A DNA stretch of 58,461 nt, from NCBI GenBank assembly GCA_036495095.1, contig DASXNK010000037.1, forward strand, positions 1 through 58,461. Direction: 5' to 3'. Of the stretch, positions 48,564 to 56,540 are shown piece after piece. The translations under genes and the position numbers were made by a program. Position 1 is the first letter of the stretch; each line of letters begins with the position of its first letter. The DNA is from Candidatus Dormiibacterota bacterium. GTDB lineage: Bacteria; Chloroflexota; Dormibacteria; Aeolococcales; Aeolococcaceae. The notes beneath the pieces were generated by a model. The model was not told the DNA's origin. It saw nothing but the letters and a program-made list of their open reading frames with translations, and did not search any database.

Positions 48564-49687
48564 GAAGCCGCTGGAACCTGCCGATCACCGCTCTGTACCT
48601 GGGCTTCTGCAGCCTGGTGCTGTTCTCCATCGTGGCCAGCATCGGCATCAGCTGGCCGTGGCAGCACCCCTACCGGGTCACCGCGGTATTCTCGAGCGGC
48701 GACGGCATCCTCCCCAAGAACGAGGTCTACGTCGACGGCGTCCGGGTGGGGCGGGTCGACGACGTCCAGGCGGTGGGCGGCCAGGCGCGGGTGAGCATGA
48801 CCATCGACGACAGCAATGCCCTTCCCCTCCACCGCGACAGCGGTGCCGAGGTGCGCAAGAAGAACCTGCTCAACGAGACCTACGTCGAGCTCTCCCGCGG
48901 CAGCGCCGCCAGCGGGGAGATGGCCTCGGGCGGGCAGATCGCGGTCGAGCACACCCTGACCCCGGTGGCCATCGACCAGGTGCTCGCCATCCTCGACCCC
49001 CAGACCCGCGACCGCCTCCAGCTGCTGCTGGGCAGCGCCGGCCAGGCGCTCGCCGGGCGCGGAACCGACCTCAACGCCGAGGCGAGCAGCACCAACCGGC
49101 TGCTGGGCTCGCTGAACGGTCCCGCCGCCGTGCTCACCACCCGGCGCCAGCAGCTGCAGGACGTGGTGGTCGAGCTGCAGAAGCTCTACACCACCCTCGC
49201 CGGCCAGCGCGACCAGGTCCGCGACGAGTTCGGCACCTTCAACCAGGTGATGGCTCAGCTCGCCGCCCAGGAGCAGCAGATCGGCGGCACCGTGCAGCAG
49301 GCCGACCTGCTCCTCCAGAACCTCGACGTGCTGGTGAGCGGGCAGGCGCCGAACCTGCAGAGCACGCTGCGGACGCTGCCCGGGGCGCTGGCGAACACCG
49401 CCGGCTTCCTCGACCAGACCAACCGGGTGCTGAGCGGGATCTACCCGTTCCGCGACCAGATCCACGACGTCTTCCCGAACCTCGCCACCTCGTTCGCGGA
49501 CACCGATCCCAACGCCCCCGACCCGCTGTCGCCCGACGGCAAGCAGCACCTCTGGTCGATCTACGCCGTGAGCTGCTTCACCACCTGCAGCTCCACCGGC
49601 ACCAGCACCGCCACCCCCGCTGCGAGCGCGCCGCCGCCCGCCGCCCCCAACGACATCTGGGCGGCGGTGATGGGAGACACCCCGTGA
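48560..49687 (+). CDS. MCE family protein, position B
   Basis: A 375-residue Mce protein with a TM helix at about 8-30, an MCE domain (VDGVRVGRVDDVQAVGG, LLNETYVELSRG) and a helical repeat-like region of about 200 residues. The C-terminal tail has two close Cys (SCFTTC). ATG 48560 overlaps the MceA stop as ATGA; the frame is open upstream only as a shadow. In the ring assembly it would stand beside the other five Mce subunits. Confidence 0.9.
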   Translation: MRSRWNLPITALYLGFCSLVLFSIVASIGISWPWQHPYRVTAVFSSGDGILPKNEVYVDGVRVGRVDDVQAVGGQARVSMTIDDSNALPLHRDSGAEVRKKNLLNETYVELSRGSAASGEMASGGQIAVEHTLTPVAIDQVLAILDPQTRDRLQLLLGSAGQALAGRGTDLNAEASSTNRLLGSLNGPAAVLTTRRQQLQDVVVELQKLYTTLAGQRDQVRDEFGTFNQVMAQLAAQEQQIGGTVQQADLLLQNLDVLVSGQAPNLQSTLRTLPGALANTAGFLDQTNRVLSGIYPFRDQIHDVFPNLATSFADTDPNAPDPLSPDGKQHLWSIYAVSCFTTCSSTGTSTATPAASAPPPAAPNDIWAAVMGDTP

Positions 49688-50940
49688 GCCGCCGCCGGTC
49701 GATCGTGAACGCCGTCATGGTGCTGCTCTTCGCCGCGGTGTGCATCGGCGCCATGGAGTTCCTGGCGCTGAACATCGGCCAGCCGAACCCGCTCAGCGCC
49801 GGCTACCGGGTGCGCGCCGTCTTCGCCGACGCCGACGGGGTGCCCACGGCCGCCGACGTGCGCGTCGCCGGGGTGCAGGTCGGCAGGGTCACCGCCGTCG
49901 AGCGCGACGCCGCCCATCCCAACGCCACCGTGGTGACCATGGTGATCAGCGACTCGCGGGCGGTGCCGGTGTACTCGAACGGCACCGCCAAGGTGCGGCC
50001 GAAGACGCTGCTCGGCGAGAAGTACGTCGACCTCGTGCCCGGCGACCGCCGCGGCGAGGAGCTGGCCAGCAACAGCACCCTGCCGGAGAGCAGCACCACC
50101 ACCACGGTGGAGGCCGACCAGATCTTCAACGCCTTCGACGCCCGGACCCGCGAGGAGCAGCGGCTGGTGCTGCAGGCGCTCGACGCCGCCACCCAGCACC
50201 GCGCCGGCGACCTGCAGGCGATCATCCCTCAGCTCCAGCAGGGGGTGGCCAACCTCGTCCCGGTGGCGCAGGTCTACGAGAAGGACAACCCCGAGATGGG
50301 CCGCATCCTCACCAACCTGGCGACGCTGATGGGCACCCTCGGCGACGAGCACCAGCAGCTCGCCGGGCTGCTCGCCAACGGCAACGTCGCCCTCGGGGCG
50401 ATCGCCCAGCGCGACCAGTCGCTGATCACCACCCTGCGCGAGGCCTCGAACGTCGCCGCCGAGCTGAACGCGGCGGCGGCGCCCACCGTCGACGCCCAGC
50501 GCCAGGCGCTGGCGAAGCTCGCCCCCGCGCTCGGCGCCGAGCGTGGCTTCCTGGGGCAGGTGGTCGACCCCAACGCGGGCTGCCCGGGCAAGCCCAACTG
50601 CGGCATCGACGAGGTGTTCACCGGAACCCTGCTCGGCCAGCTGAACTACCCCAACGACCAGCTCACCATCACCACCCCGACCGGGCTGAAGGTGACCCAG
50701 CAGTGGGCCTCGCTCTTCACCCCGCCGGCCGGCCAGCACTCCGCCCTGAACATCGACCTCTCCTTCCACTGCGACACCCTGCAGACCACCCTGAGCCCGG
50801 TGCTCGGCCTGCTCGGGCTGCAGGGCGCCATCGGCACGATCTGCCCGCAGCTCACCGGCCAGGGGGCCGCGACCCACAGCGCGGGCAGCTCCGACCCGCT
50901 GTCGGTGCTGGCCGCCTTCGCCGCGGGGCAGTCGCAGTGA
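49684..50940 (+). CDS. MCE family protein, position C
   Basis: A 418-residue Mce protein. It has a TM helix at about 6-25, the MCE domain (VRVAGVQVGRVTAVERD, TLLGEKYVDLVPG) and a helical region. The C-terminal part contains four Cys (GCPGKPNC, FHC, TIC), enough for two disulfides. GTG 49684 overlaps the previous stop as GTGA. Confidence 0.9.
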   Translation: MSRRRSIVNAVMVLLFAAVCIGAMEFLALNIGQPNPLSAGYRVRAVFADADGVPTAADVRVAGVQVGRVTAVERDAAHPNATVVTMVISDSRAVPVYSNGTAKVRPKTLLGEKYVDLVPGDRRGEELASNSTLPESSTTTTVEADQIFNAFDARTREEQRLVLQALDAATQHRAGDLQAIIPQLQQGVANLVPVAQVYEKDNPEMGRILTNLATLMGTLGDEHQQLAGLLANGNVALGAIAQRDQSLITTLREASNVAAELNAAAAPTVDAQRQALAKLAPALGAERGFLGQVVDPNAGCPGKPNCGIDEVFTGTLLGQLNYPNDQLTITTPTGLKVTQQWASLFTPPAGQHSALNIDLSFHCDTLQTTLSPVLGLLGLQGAIGTICPQLTGQGAATHSAGSSDPLSVLAAFAAGQSQ

Positions 50941-52103
50941 ACCGGCCGCTGACCCTGCTCATCCTCGCCGGGGCGGCCGCCGCCGGCCTCGCCTTCCTCG
51001 GCGGCGGCTCCGACGTCCACCACGTCACCGCGCGCTTCAGCGACGCCGACGGGCTGGTGACCGGCAACGACGTCCGCGTCGCCGGGGTCACCGCGGGCAC
51101 CGTCCAGAGCATCACCGTGGGCGCCGACCCCCGCACCGGCCCCTACGCCGAGGCGGTGCTCAGCATCGACTCGAGCCACTGGCCCCTGCACCAGGGGACG
51201 CACGTCGCGGTGCGCCCCAGGGGCGTCCTGAGCAACGTCTTCGTCGACCTCGGCCCGGGGGCGGCGGGCGCGCCCGCTCTCGGCGACGGCCACGTCTTCG
51301 GCGTCGCCGAGACCAGCAGCCCGGTCAACCTCGACCAGCTCGCCGACGTGTTCAACGCCGACGTGCGCACCGCCATCCGCACCCAGCTGCAGGAGGGGGT
51401 CATCGCCCTCGGCGGCCACGGCGCCACCGACCTGAACACCGCCATCGCTCAGCTCGACCCGCTCACCAACGCGCTGATCCCCCTGACCAACGTCCTCGCA
51501 CAGCGCAGCCCGGAGCTCGACCGGCTCAACGCCGAGTTCGACACCATCACCGCGAAGCTCGCCTCCGAGGACCAGCACCTGCGCGGCCTGATCGCCGGCG
51601 GCAACACACTGCTGGGGGCGCTGGCGGCGAAGCAGCACCAGCTCCAGGGCACCCTCGACCACGCCGCGGGGACGCTGTCCAGCCTCGACGCCGGCCTCCA
51701 GGGTGAGCAGAGCAACCTGGCCGCGATCTTCCAGAAGGGCCCGGGCGCGCTCGACCGCCTGCAGCAGGCGGGGTCGGTGCTGGCGCCGCTGATCCAGGCC
51801 GTCGACCCCCACATCCCGCACCTCGACATGCTCCTCGACGAGTTCGTCAGCGGCACCGGGTACTCGATCAACGGCATCGACACGCTGCGCGTCGACGCCG
51901 TGCTCAACCAGCCCGGACACAACGCTCAGCCGTGCGGCGGCCAGCACACCGCCATCTCGGGCGAGCAGAAGGGGTGTCCCTTCACCCCCAACTACAGGCT
52001 GGGGTCGAGCGACGCCGGCTCCGGCGGCGCCACCCAGGCGGGCGCACCGGCACCGGCCGCGGGTGACGGCGGCAGCTTCGACCTCGCGGGGATGTTCGGA
52101 TGA
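50937..52103 (+). CDS. MCE family protein, position D
   Basis: A 388-residue Mce protein with an N-terminal hydrophobic helix (LTLLILAGAAAAGLAFLGGG), the MCE domain (VRVAGVTAGTVQSITVG, VLSNVFVDLGPG) and a helical region. The C-terminus includes two Cys (QPCGGQ, KGCPF) and a Gly/Ala/Pro-rich tail. GTG 50937 overlaps the upstream stop as GTGA, and its own stop overlaps the next ATG as ATGA. Confidence 0.9.
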   Translation: MNRPLTLLILAGAAAAGLAFLGGGSDVHHVTARFSDADGLVTGNDVRVAGVTAGTVQSITVGADPRTGPYAEAVLSIDSSHWPLHQGTHVAVRPRGVLSNVFVDLGPGAAGAPALGDGHVFGVAETSSPVNLDQLADVFNADVRTAIRTQLQEGVIALGGHGATDLNTAIAQLDPLTNALIPLTNVLAQRSPELDRLNAEFDTITAKLASEDQHLRGLIAGGNTLLGALAAKQHQLQGTLDHAAGTLSSLDAGLQGEQSNLAAIFQKGPGALDRLQQAGSVLAPLIQAVDPHIPHLDMLLDEFVSGTGYSINGIDTLRVDAVLNQPGHNAQPCGGQHTAISGEQKGCPFTPNYRLGSSDAGSGGATQAGAPAPAAGDGGSFDLAGMFG

Positions 52104-53365
52104 TCGGCAGCGCCCGCGGGCCCCGGATCAGCCCCGTCCTCGCCGGCGTCCTCGCCGCCGTGGTGATCGGCGCCGTGGTGCTGGTGATGGGCTGGATCAA
52201 CGTGAACTTCGCCGCCCCCTGGGCGAGCACCCACACCGTGACCGCGCAGGTCATCGACGTCGACGGGATCGCGGTGAGCAGCGACGTGCGCATCGCCGGC
52301 CGGCTGGTCGGCCAGGTCACCCAGGTGATCGCGCGGGGCGACCACGCCGACCTCACCTTCCACGTCGACGGCGCGGAGTGGCCGCTGCCCGCCGACACCA
52401 CCGCGAACATCCGGCTCGCCACCCTGCTCGGCCAGAAGTACGTCGAGCTCGTCCCCGGCCAGGACCGCAGCCACCAGCTCGCCGACAACGGCGTCATCCC
52501 CCTGGTGGCGACCCGGCCGGTGGTCGACTTCGACCAGCTGCTCAACACCTTCGACCCACCCACCCGGCAGGCGCTCACCAACCTGATCAGGACCGTGGGC
52601 GCGGGGGTGCAGGGGCAGGAGGGGAACCTGCAGCAGCTCGTCCCCGGCCTCCGCGACCTCTCGGTGCACAGCCAGTCGCCGACCGCGACGCTGGCCCAGC
52701 ACGACGCCGACCTCAACACCATCCTCGCCAGCCTCGGCACCGTCGCCGACCAGCTGAACCGCAGCCGCAACGACCTCGCCGGGGTCATCGACAACATGAA
52801 CTCGGTGACCGGCGCGCTCGCCGCCAACCCCGATGCGGTGCGCGGCTTCATCAGCAACACCGGCGCGCTGAACCAGACCGCCCACCGGGTGCTCGGCAGC
52901 GGCGGTGCCCCCCAGCTCGCCGCCGGGCTGCAGCAGCTCGCCCCCGTCGCCGGCCAGTTCGACCGCCTGCTCGCGTCGCTGCTGCCCCAGACCCAGGCGT
53001 TCCAGGTCAGCGGGGTGACTCCCGCGATCACGCTCATCCACGAGATCGGCGACGCCATCTCCCAGAGCGACCGCGACGGCTACTTCCTGCGCCAGAACCT
53101 GCTCGGCATCGACTGCAGCGGCCTGCTGCCCACCGGCAGCTGCACCCTGCCCACATCGCTGCCCGCGCAGAGGACCAGTCCGGCGCTGCCCCAGCTGCCC
53201 CAGCTGCCCCAGCTCCCGCTGCTTCCGCTGCTGCCCGGCATCCTCGGCCCGCACCCCGGTCCCACGCTGCTGCCGCCGCTGCTCGGCGGCCTGCTCGGCG
53301 ACTGGTGGCCCACCGGTGGCTCGGGCGCCTCGCTGGCGACCTTCGACCTCTGGGGGGCGCCCTGA
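52100..53365 (+). CDS. MCE family protein, position E
   Basis: A 421-residue Mce protein. The TM helix is at about 12-36, the MCE domain follows (VRIAGRLVGQVTQVIA, LLGQKYVELVPG), then a helical region with QSPTATLAQHDADLNTILASL. Two Cys (IDC, GSC) lie near residue 340. The tail is Leu/Pro-rich with LPQ repeats encoded by three tandem CTGCCCCAG units (53186-53212). No lipobox is visible, unlike mycobacterial MceE. ATG 52100 overlaps the previous stop. Confidence 0.9.
   Translation: MIGSARGPRISPVLAGVLAAVVIGAVVLVMGWINVNFAAPWASTHTVTAQVIDVDGIAVSSDVRIAGRLVGQVTQVIARGDHADLTFHVDGAEWPLPADTTANIRLATLLGQKYVELVPGQDRSHQLADNGVIPLVATRPVVDFDQLLNTFDPPTRQALTNLIRTVGAGVQGQEGNLQQLVPGLRDLSVHSQSPTATLAQHDADLNTILASLGTVADQLNRSRNDLAGVIDNMNSVTGALAANPDAVRGFISNTGALNQTAHRVLGSGGAPQLAAGLQQLAPVAGQFDRLLASLLPQTQAFQVSGVTPAITLIHEIGDAISQSDRDGYFLRQNLLGIDCSGLLPTGSCTLPTSLPAQRTSPALPQLPQLPQLPLLPLLPGILGPHPGPTLLPPLLGGLLGDWWPTGGSGASLATFDLWGAP
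53186..53212 (+). repeat. Three tandem CTGCCCCAG units in the fifth mce gene
   Basis: Perfect 9-bp units at 53186-53194, 53195-53203 and 53204-53212 encode the Leu-Pro-Gln repeat of the Mce protein tail. The count may vary between strains. Confidence 0.8.
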
Positions 53366-54555
53366 TGAGGACGCAGCCCCGGGTGAACCCTGTGACCACC
53401 GGCATCGTGACCATCGCGGTGATCGTCCTGGTGCTCGTCGGCGTGGTCGTCGGGGGCCTGCCCGGCTCGCCGATCCCGGTGCCCTGGAGCCATCACGTCG
53501 AGCTGCGCGCCCAGCTCGCCGACGCCGACTCGCTGGCCCCCCACGCCTCGGTGGAGATCGCCGGGGTGAAGGTGGGCGAGGTGGTCGGCATCGAGAGCCG
53601 CAACGGCGCGGCGCTGGCGGTGATGAACGTCGACTCGCAGTTCGCCGACGTCCACCGTGACGCCACCGTGATGCTGCGTCCCCATGGGTTCTTCGGTCCC
53701 AAGTTCCTCGAGATCGCACCGGGCAGTGCGTCGGCGCCGTCGATCGGCGGCGGCGACGTCATCCCCGAGAAGCAGACGGTGCTCCCCGTCGACCTCGACC
53801 AGATCCTCCACGCGCTCGGGGCGCCGGAGCGAGCGAGCCTGCAGACCGCGCTGGTCCAGCTCGGCCAGGCCGCCGCCGGCCGCGGCGACGACGTCAACCA
53901 CCTGGTCGCCAACGCCCGGACGCTCACCGCCGGGCTGCTCGACCCGGTGCAGGCGCTCGACGCCGTGGGCTCGAACCTCAGCGACATGCTGGTCAAGAAC
54001 GATTCCTTCAACGCCGACTTCGCTCAGGTGCCGCTCGACCAGCTGGTGGCGAGCACCGACCGCACCCTGGCCGCGTTCGCCGCCAACTCCGACCACCTGC
54101 AGTCGCTGCTCTCCCATGCCGACAGCACCCTGACCACCCTCGACACCGCGCTGAGCGGGCAGGGCGGCAACATCCACGGCATCCTCGACCAGGCGCCCGG
54201 GGTGATCGACCGGCTGAACCAGTTCAACGACCTGCTGGCGGCGTTCGGCGCCAACCTGCGCGGACTGCAGCCCGGCCAGCCGGTGGACGCGACCCCCGGG
54301 ATCATCAGCGCCATCGAGAACATCCGGTCGGCGTTCGGGAGCAGCGACCCCTGCTCCAAGAACCCCACCCAGCCGTGCTCGCCCGGCGACAGCCGCCAGC
54401 ACTACGTGCGGGTGGAGACCTTCGGGCTGCTGCCGAACGTCCCGATCCCCTGCAGCGTGCTGCCCGCGGGTCCGCTGAGCAAGCTGCCCTGCACCGCCGC
54501 CGCCACCTCCACCCCGCTGAGCGAGGACACGCTCTCGCTGCTCCTGGGGGCGTAG
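53365..54555 (+). CDS. MCE family protein, position F
   Basis: A 396-residue Mce protein, last of the six. It has a TM helix at about 11-33, the MCE domain (VEIAGVKVGEVVGIES, GFFGPKFLEIAPG) and a helical region containing HADSTLTTLDTALSGQGG. The C-terminal part has four Cys (PCSKNPTQPC, IPC, LPC). ATG 53365 shares one base with the preceding stop (TGATG). A hairpin at 54609-54624 probably ends the operon. Confidence 0.9.
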   Translation: MRTQPRVNPVTTGIVTIAVIVLVLVGVVVGGLPGSPIPVPWSHHVELRAQLADADSLAPHASVEIAGVKVGEVVGIESRNGAALAVMNVDSQFADVHRDATVMLRPHGFFGPKFLEIAPGSASAPSIGGGDVIPEKQTVLPVDLDQILHALGAPERASLQTALVQLGQAAAGRGDDVNHLVANARTLTAGLLDPVQALDAVGSNLSDMLVKNDSFNADFAQVPLDQLVASTDRTLAAFAANSDHLQSLLSHADSTLTTLDTALSGQGGNIHGILDQAPGVIDRLNQFNDLLAAFGANLRGLQPGQPVDATPGIISAIENIRSAFGSSDPCSKNPTQPCSPGDSRQHYVRVETFGLLPNVPIPCSVLPAGPLSKLPCTAAATSTPLSEDTLSLLLGA

Positions 54556-54608
54556 GCGGGAAGCTGGCGGCTCGCCGGGTTCATCCCGTGCCGGCCCTGG
54601 GTTGGCCA

Positions 54609-54624
54609 CACCGGGCGTCCGGTG
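54609..54624 (+). terminator. Hairpin after the Mce operon
   Basis: CACCGG, loop GCGT and CCGGTG form a 6-bp stem 54 bases after the mceF stop. There is no T-tract. The rest of the 54556-54737 gap holds the duplicated leader segment noted at 54629-54662. Confidence 0.4.
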
Positions 54625-54628
54625 GGTA

Positions 54629-54662
54629 CCACCGTGCAAGGAATGCAGGCACGCGTTCGTCG
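54629..54662 (+). repeat. Leader segment repeated before the second pseudokinase gene
   Basis: The 34 bases from CCACCGTGCAAGGAA to TTCGTCG match 56365-56398 at 25 positions without gaps, both lying upstream of the paralogous kinase-fold genes. The shared leader shows that the upstream region was duplicated with the gene, and it may carry a common control element. Confidence 0.6.
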
Positions 54663-54737
54663 GTCAGGGTGGAGGGCACACGCGAGAAGGCGGGATCGGT
54701 GCTCCGTGAGGCGACGGCAGACGGGGTGTGAGCCGAC

Positions 54738-56312
54738 GTGTCTGAGGGTCCCGCGCCGCGGCCGGTGGAGCCGACGACGGCGTGGCGCCGCCGGAGGCCG
54801 CTGCATGGGATATCGGTCGACAGCGGTGATCACACCGACGAGGCGGCCGACGTCACCGGGTTGCGCAGGCTCGCGACTCTCCCCGAGTGGTTGGTGGCAG
54901 CGGGAGAGCCCGATCGGCTGCGTACCTTCCTCAGCCGGGCGGTGCCGGAGTTCACACGGGGCGACCTCGTACTCCACGAGTGCCGTCCGAAGCACTTCCG
55001 GCTGCGGGACACCACGTGGACGTTCCTGTGCCGGGTCAGCGTCGGCGGCCCCGACGGCGAGCGGCGCGACGTGTGGCTCGAGGGGTCGGTCGGCGCTCCC
55101 GGGACGCGGCAGCCCGTTCTCGACGGGCGGGTCGCGGCCTTCGGGTCGGACGCGTGGCGCTGCCTGCTGCCCGCGCTGGGCGTCGAGCTGCGCACCGCTC
55201 CCGCTGACACCGCGGTACCCCTGGTGTCGCAGCTCGAGGATGCCGAGCTGGCACGCGTCCTGTTGGAGAGGGCCATCCAGGACGGCACCCCGGCCTGCGC
55301 CGACCTGCGCATCGCGGCCTGTCGGCCTCGGGTCATGCGCTACGACAGGGGGAGCCGCTGCACTGTTCGCTACCAGCTCACCCACCCCGGAGCGGCGGTG
55401 CGACGAGGCTGGCCGGAGGTGGTCGTGGCCAAGACGTATCGTGACGACACCGGCCAGAACGCCTACCAGGGTATGCGCGCGCTGTGGAGCTCGGAGCTGT
55501 CGCGCTCCTCTGCTGTGGCAATCGCAGAGCCGCTCGCCTACGTGCCCGGGCTGCGCCTGCTCGTCCAGGGCCCCGTCGCCGAAGACCGCACCCTCGAGCG
55601 GCTCATCTGCTCGTCGCTCCCCGCGGGACCGTCGGTCGCACTCGAGGAGCTCCACGACTATCTCGCCAAGGCCGCACAGGGGCTGGCCGCGCTCCACGGC
55701 TGTGGCGTCGCCCTTGGCGAGACCGTGACCCTGGAGGGCGAGGTGGCCCAGATCGAGGCCGTGCTCGAACACCTCGCGGGGGTCGTGCCTGAGCTCTCCG
55801 GGGCGGCCGCGCCACTGCTGGCGCGAGTGGTCGCTCTCGCCGCCGAGCACCGTGCCGATCCGGTCCGGCCATCGCACGGCTCCTTCCGCCCAGCGCAGGT
55901 GCTGCTCCATCGAGGCCGGGTCGGCTTCATCGACTTCGATGCTTTCTGCCAGGCGGAACCCGCCCACGACGTCGCACGCTTCCGGGCCGGCATCAGGGAC
56001 TGCGTGATGCGCGCTCACCTGGCGGCGGGTGGCGGATTCACCGACGCCGCCGTGACCGCCATCGAGGACGTGTGCGATGAGTTCCTGCGGCACTACGCGG
56101 CGGTGGCGCCGGTGTCGAGGAGGCGTGTCATGCTGTGGGAGACCCTCGACCTGATCACCTACGTCGTCCACGCCTGGACCCGGACGAGCCCCGCCCGCCT
56201 GGTCGCCAGGATGCTGACACTCGAGCAGCAGGTGCGTCGCTCGGGTCTCATGGACGCCGGCCGGCAATCAGCCGATCCGCACCGGATCGCCGACAGGCCC
56301 AGGGCGGCGTAG
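54738..56312 (+). CDS. Aminoglycoside-phosphotransferase-fold pseudokinase, copy 1
   Basis: A 524-residue soluble protein. The last 300 residues have the aminoglycoside phosphotransferase fold: N-lobe Lys (VVVAKTYRDD, about K232), hinge region, a catalytic-loop position HGSFRPAQVLL (380-390) and the metal-binding FIDFD (D399, D401). The catalytic Asp of HGDxxxxN is Ser382 and the Asn is Gln387. Gln is seen in some related kinases, but loss of the Asp should abolish phosphotransfer. The first 220 residues (LVLHECRPKHFR, TWTFLCRV) are an unidentified domain. GTG 54738 is the start. It follows the Mce operon and shares about half its residues with the copy at 56541. Confidence 0.8.
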   Translation: MSEGPAPRPVEPTTAWRRRRPLHGISVDSGDHTDEAADVTGLRRLATLPEWLVAAGEPDRLRTFLSRAVPEFTRGDLVLHECRPKHFRLRDTTWTFLCRVSVGGPDGERRDVWLEGSVGAPGTRQPVLDGRVAAFGSDAWRCLLPALGVELRTAPADTAVPLVSQLEDAELARVLLERAIQDGTPACADLRIAACRPRVMRYDRGSRCTVRYQLTHPGAAVRRGWPEVVVAKTYRDDTGQNAYQGMRALWSSELSRSSAVAIAEPLAYVPGLRLLVQGPVAEDRTLERLICSSLPAGPSVALEELHDYLAKAAQGLAALHGCGVALGETVTLEGEVAQIEAVLEHLAGVVPELSGAAAPLLARVVALAAEHRADPVRPSHGSFRPAQVLLHRGRVGFIDFDAFCQAEPAHDVARFRAGIRDCVMRAHLAAGGGFTDAAVTAIEDVCDEFLRHYAAVAPVSRRRVMLWETLDLITYVVHAWTRTSPARLVARMLTLEQQVRRSGLMDAGRQSADPHRIADRPRAA

Positions 56313-56331
56313 CCGATCGCGTTTCACAAGG

Positions 56332-56350
56332 CGGTGGAGGGTCTCCACCG
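56332..56350 (+). terminator. Hairpin terminator after the first pseudokinase gene
   Basis: CGGTGGAG (56332-56339), a 3-base loop and CTCCACCG (56343-56350) form an 8-bp perfect stem, followed by TTTCC. It separates the two paralogues, so the second needs its own promoter. Confidence 0.65.
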
Positions 56351-56364
56351 TTTCCTGCTCCGCG

Positions 56365-56398
56365 CCACCACGCAAGGAAACCCGGTGCACCTTCGTCG
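56365..56398 (+). repeat. Second copy of the duplicated leader segment
   Basis: This segment matches 54629-54662 at 25 of 34 positions. It lies 143 bases before the second pseudokinase start compared with 76 bases in copy 1, so extra sequence lies between leader and gene here. Confidence 0.6.
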
Positions 56399-56540
56399 TT
56401 CGAATTGAGTGGGAACACGGGGCGAGCAACGCCCGCGCTCGTCGCCCGTGCGTGTCGGTACCAGGGCACCTCGCGAGGTTTCGCTCTGATGCGTTGCTGC
56501 CATCCAGATCCAGTTCCGCACACTCTGCCGGTGGGCCGAG

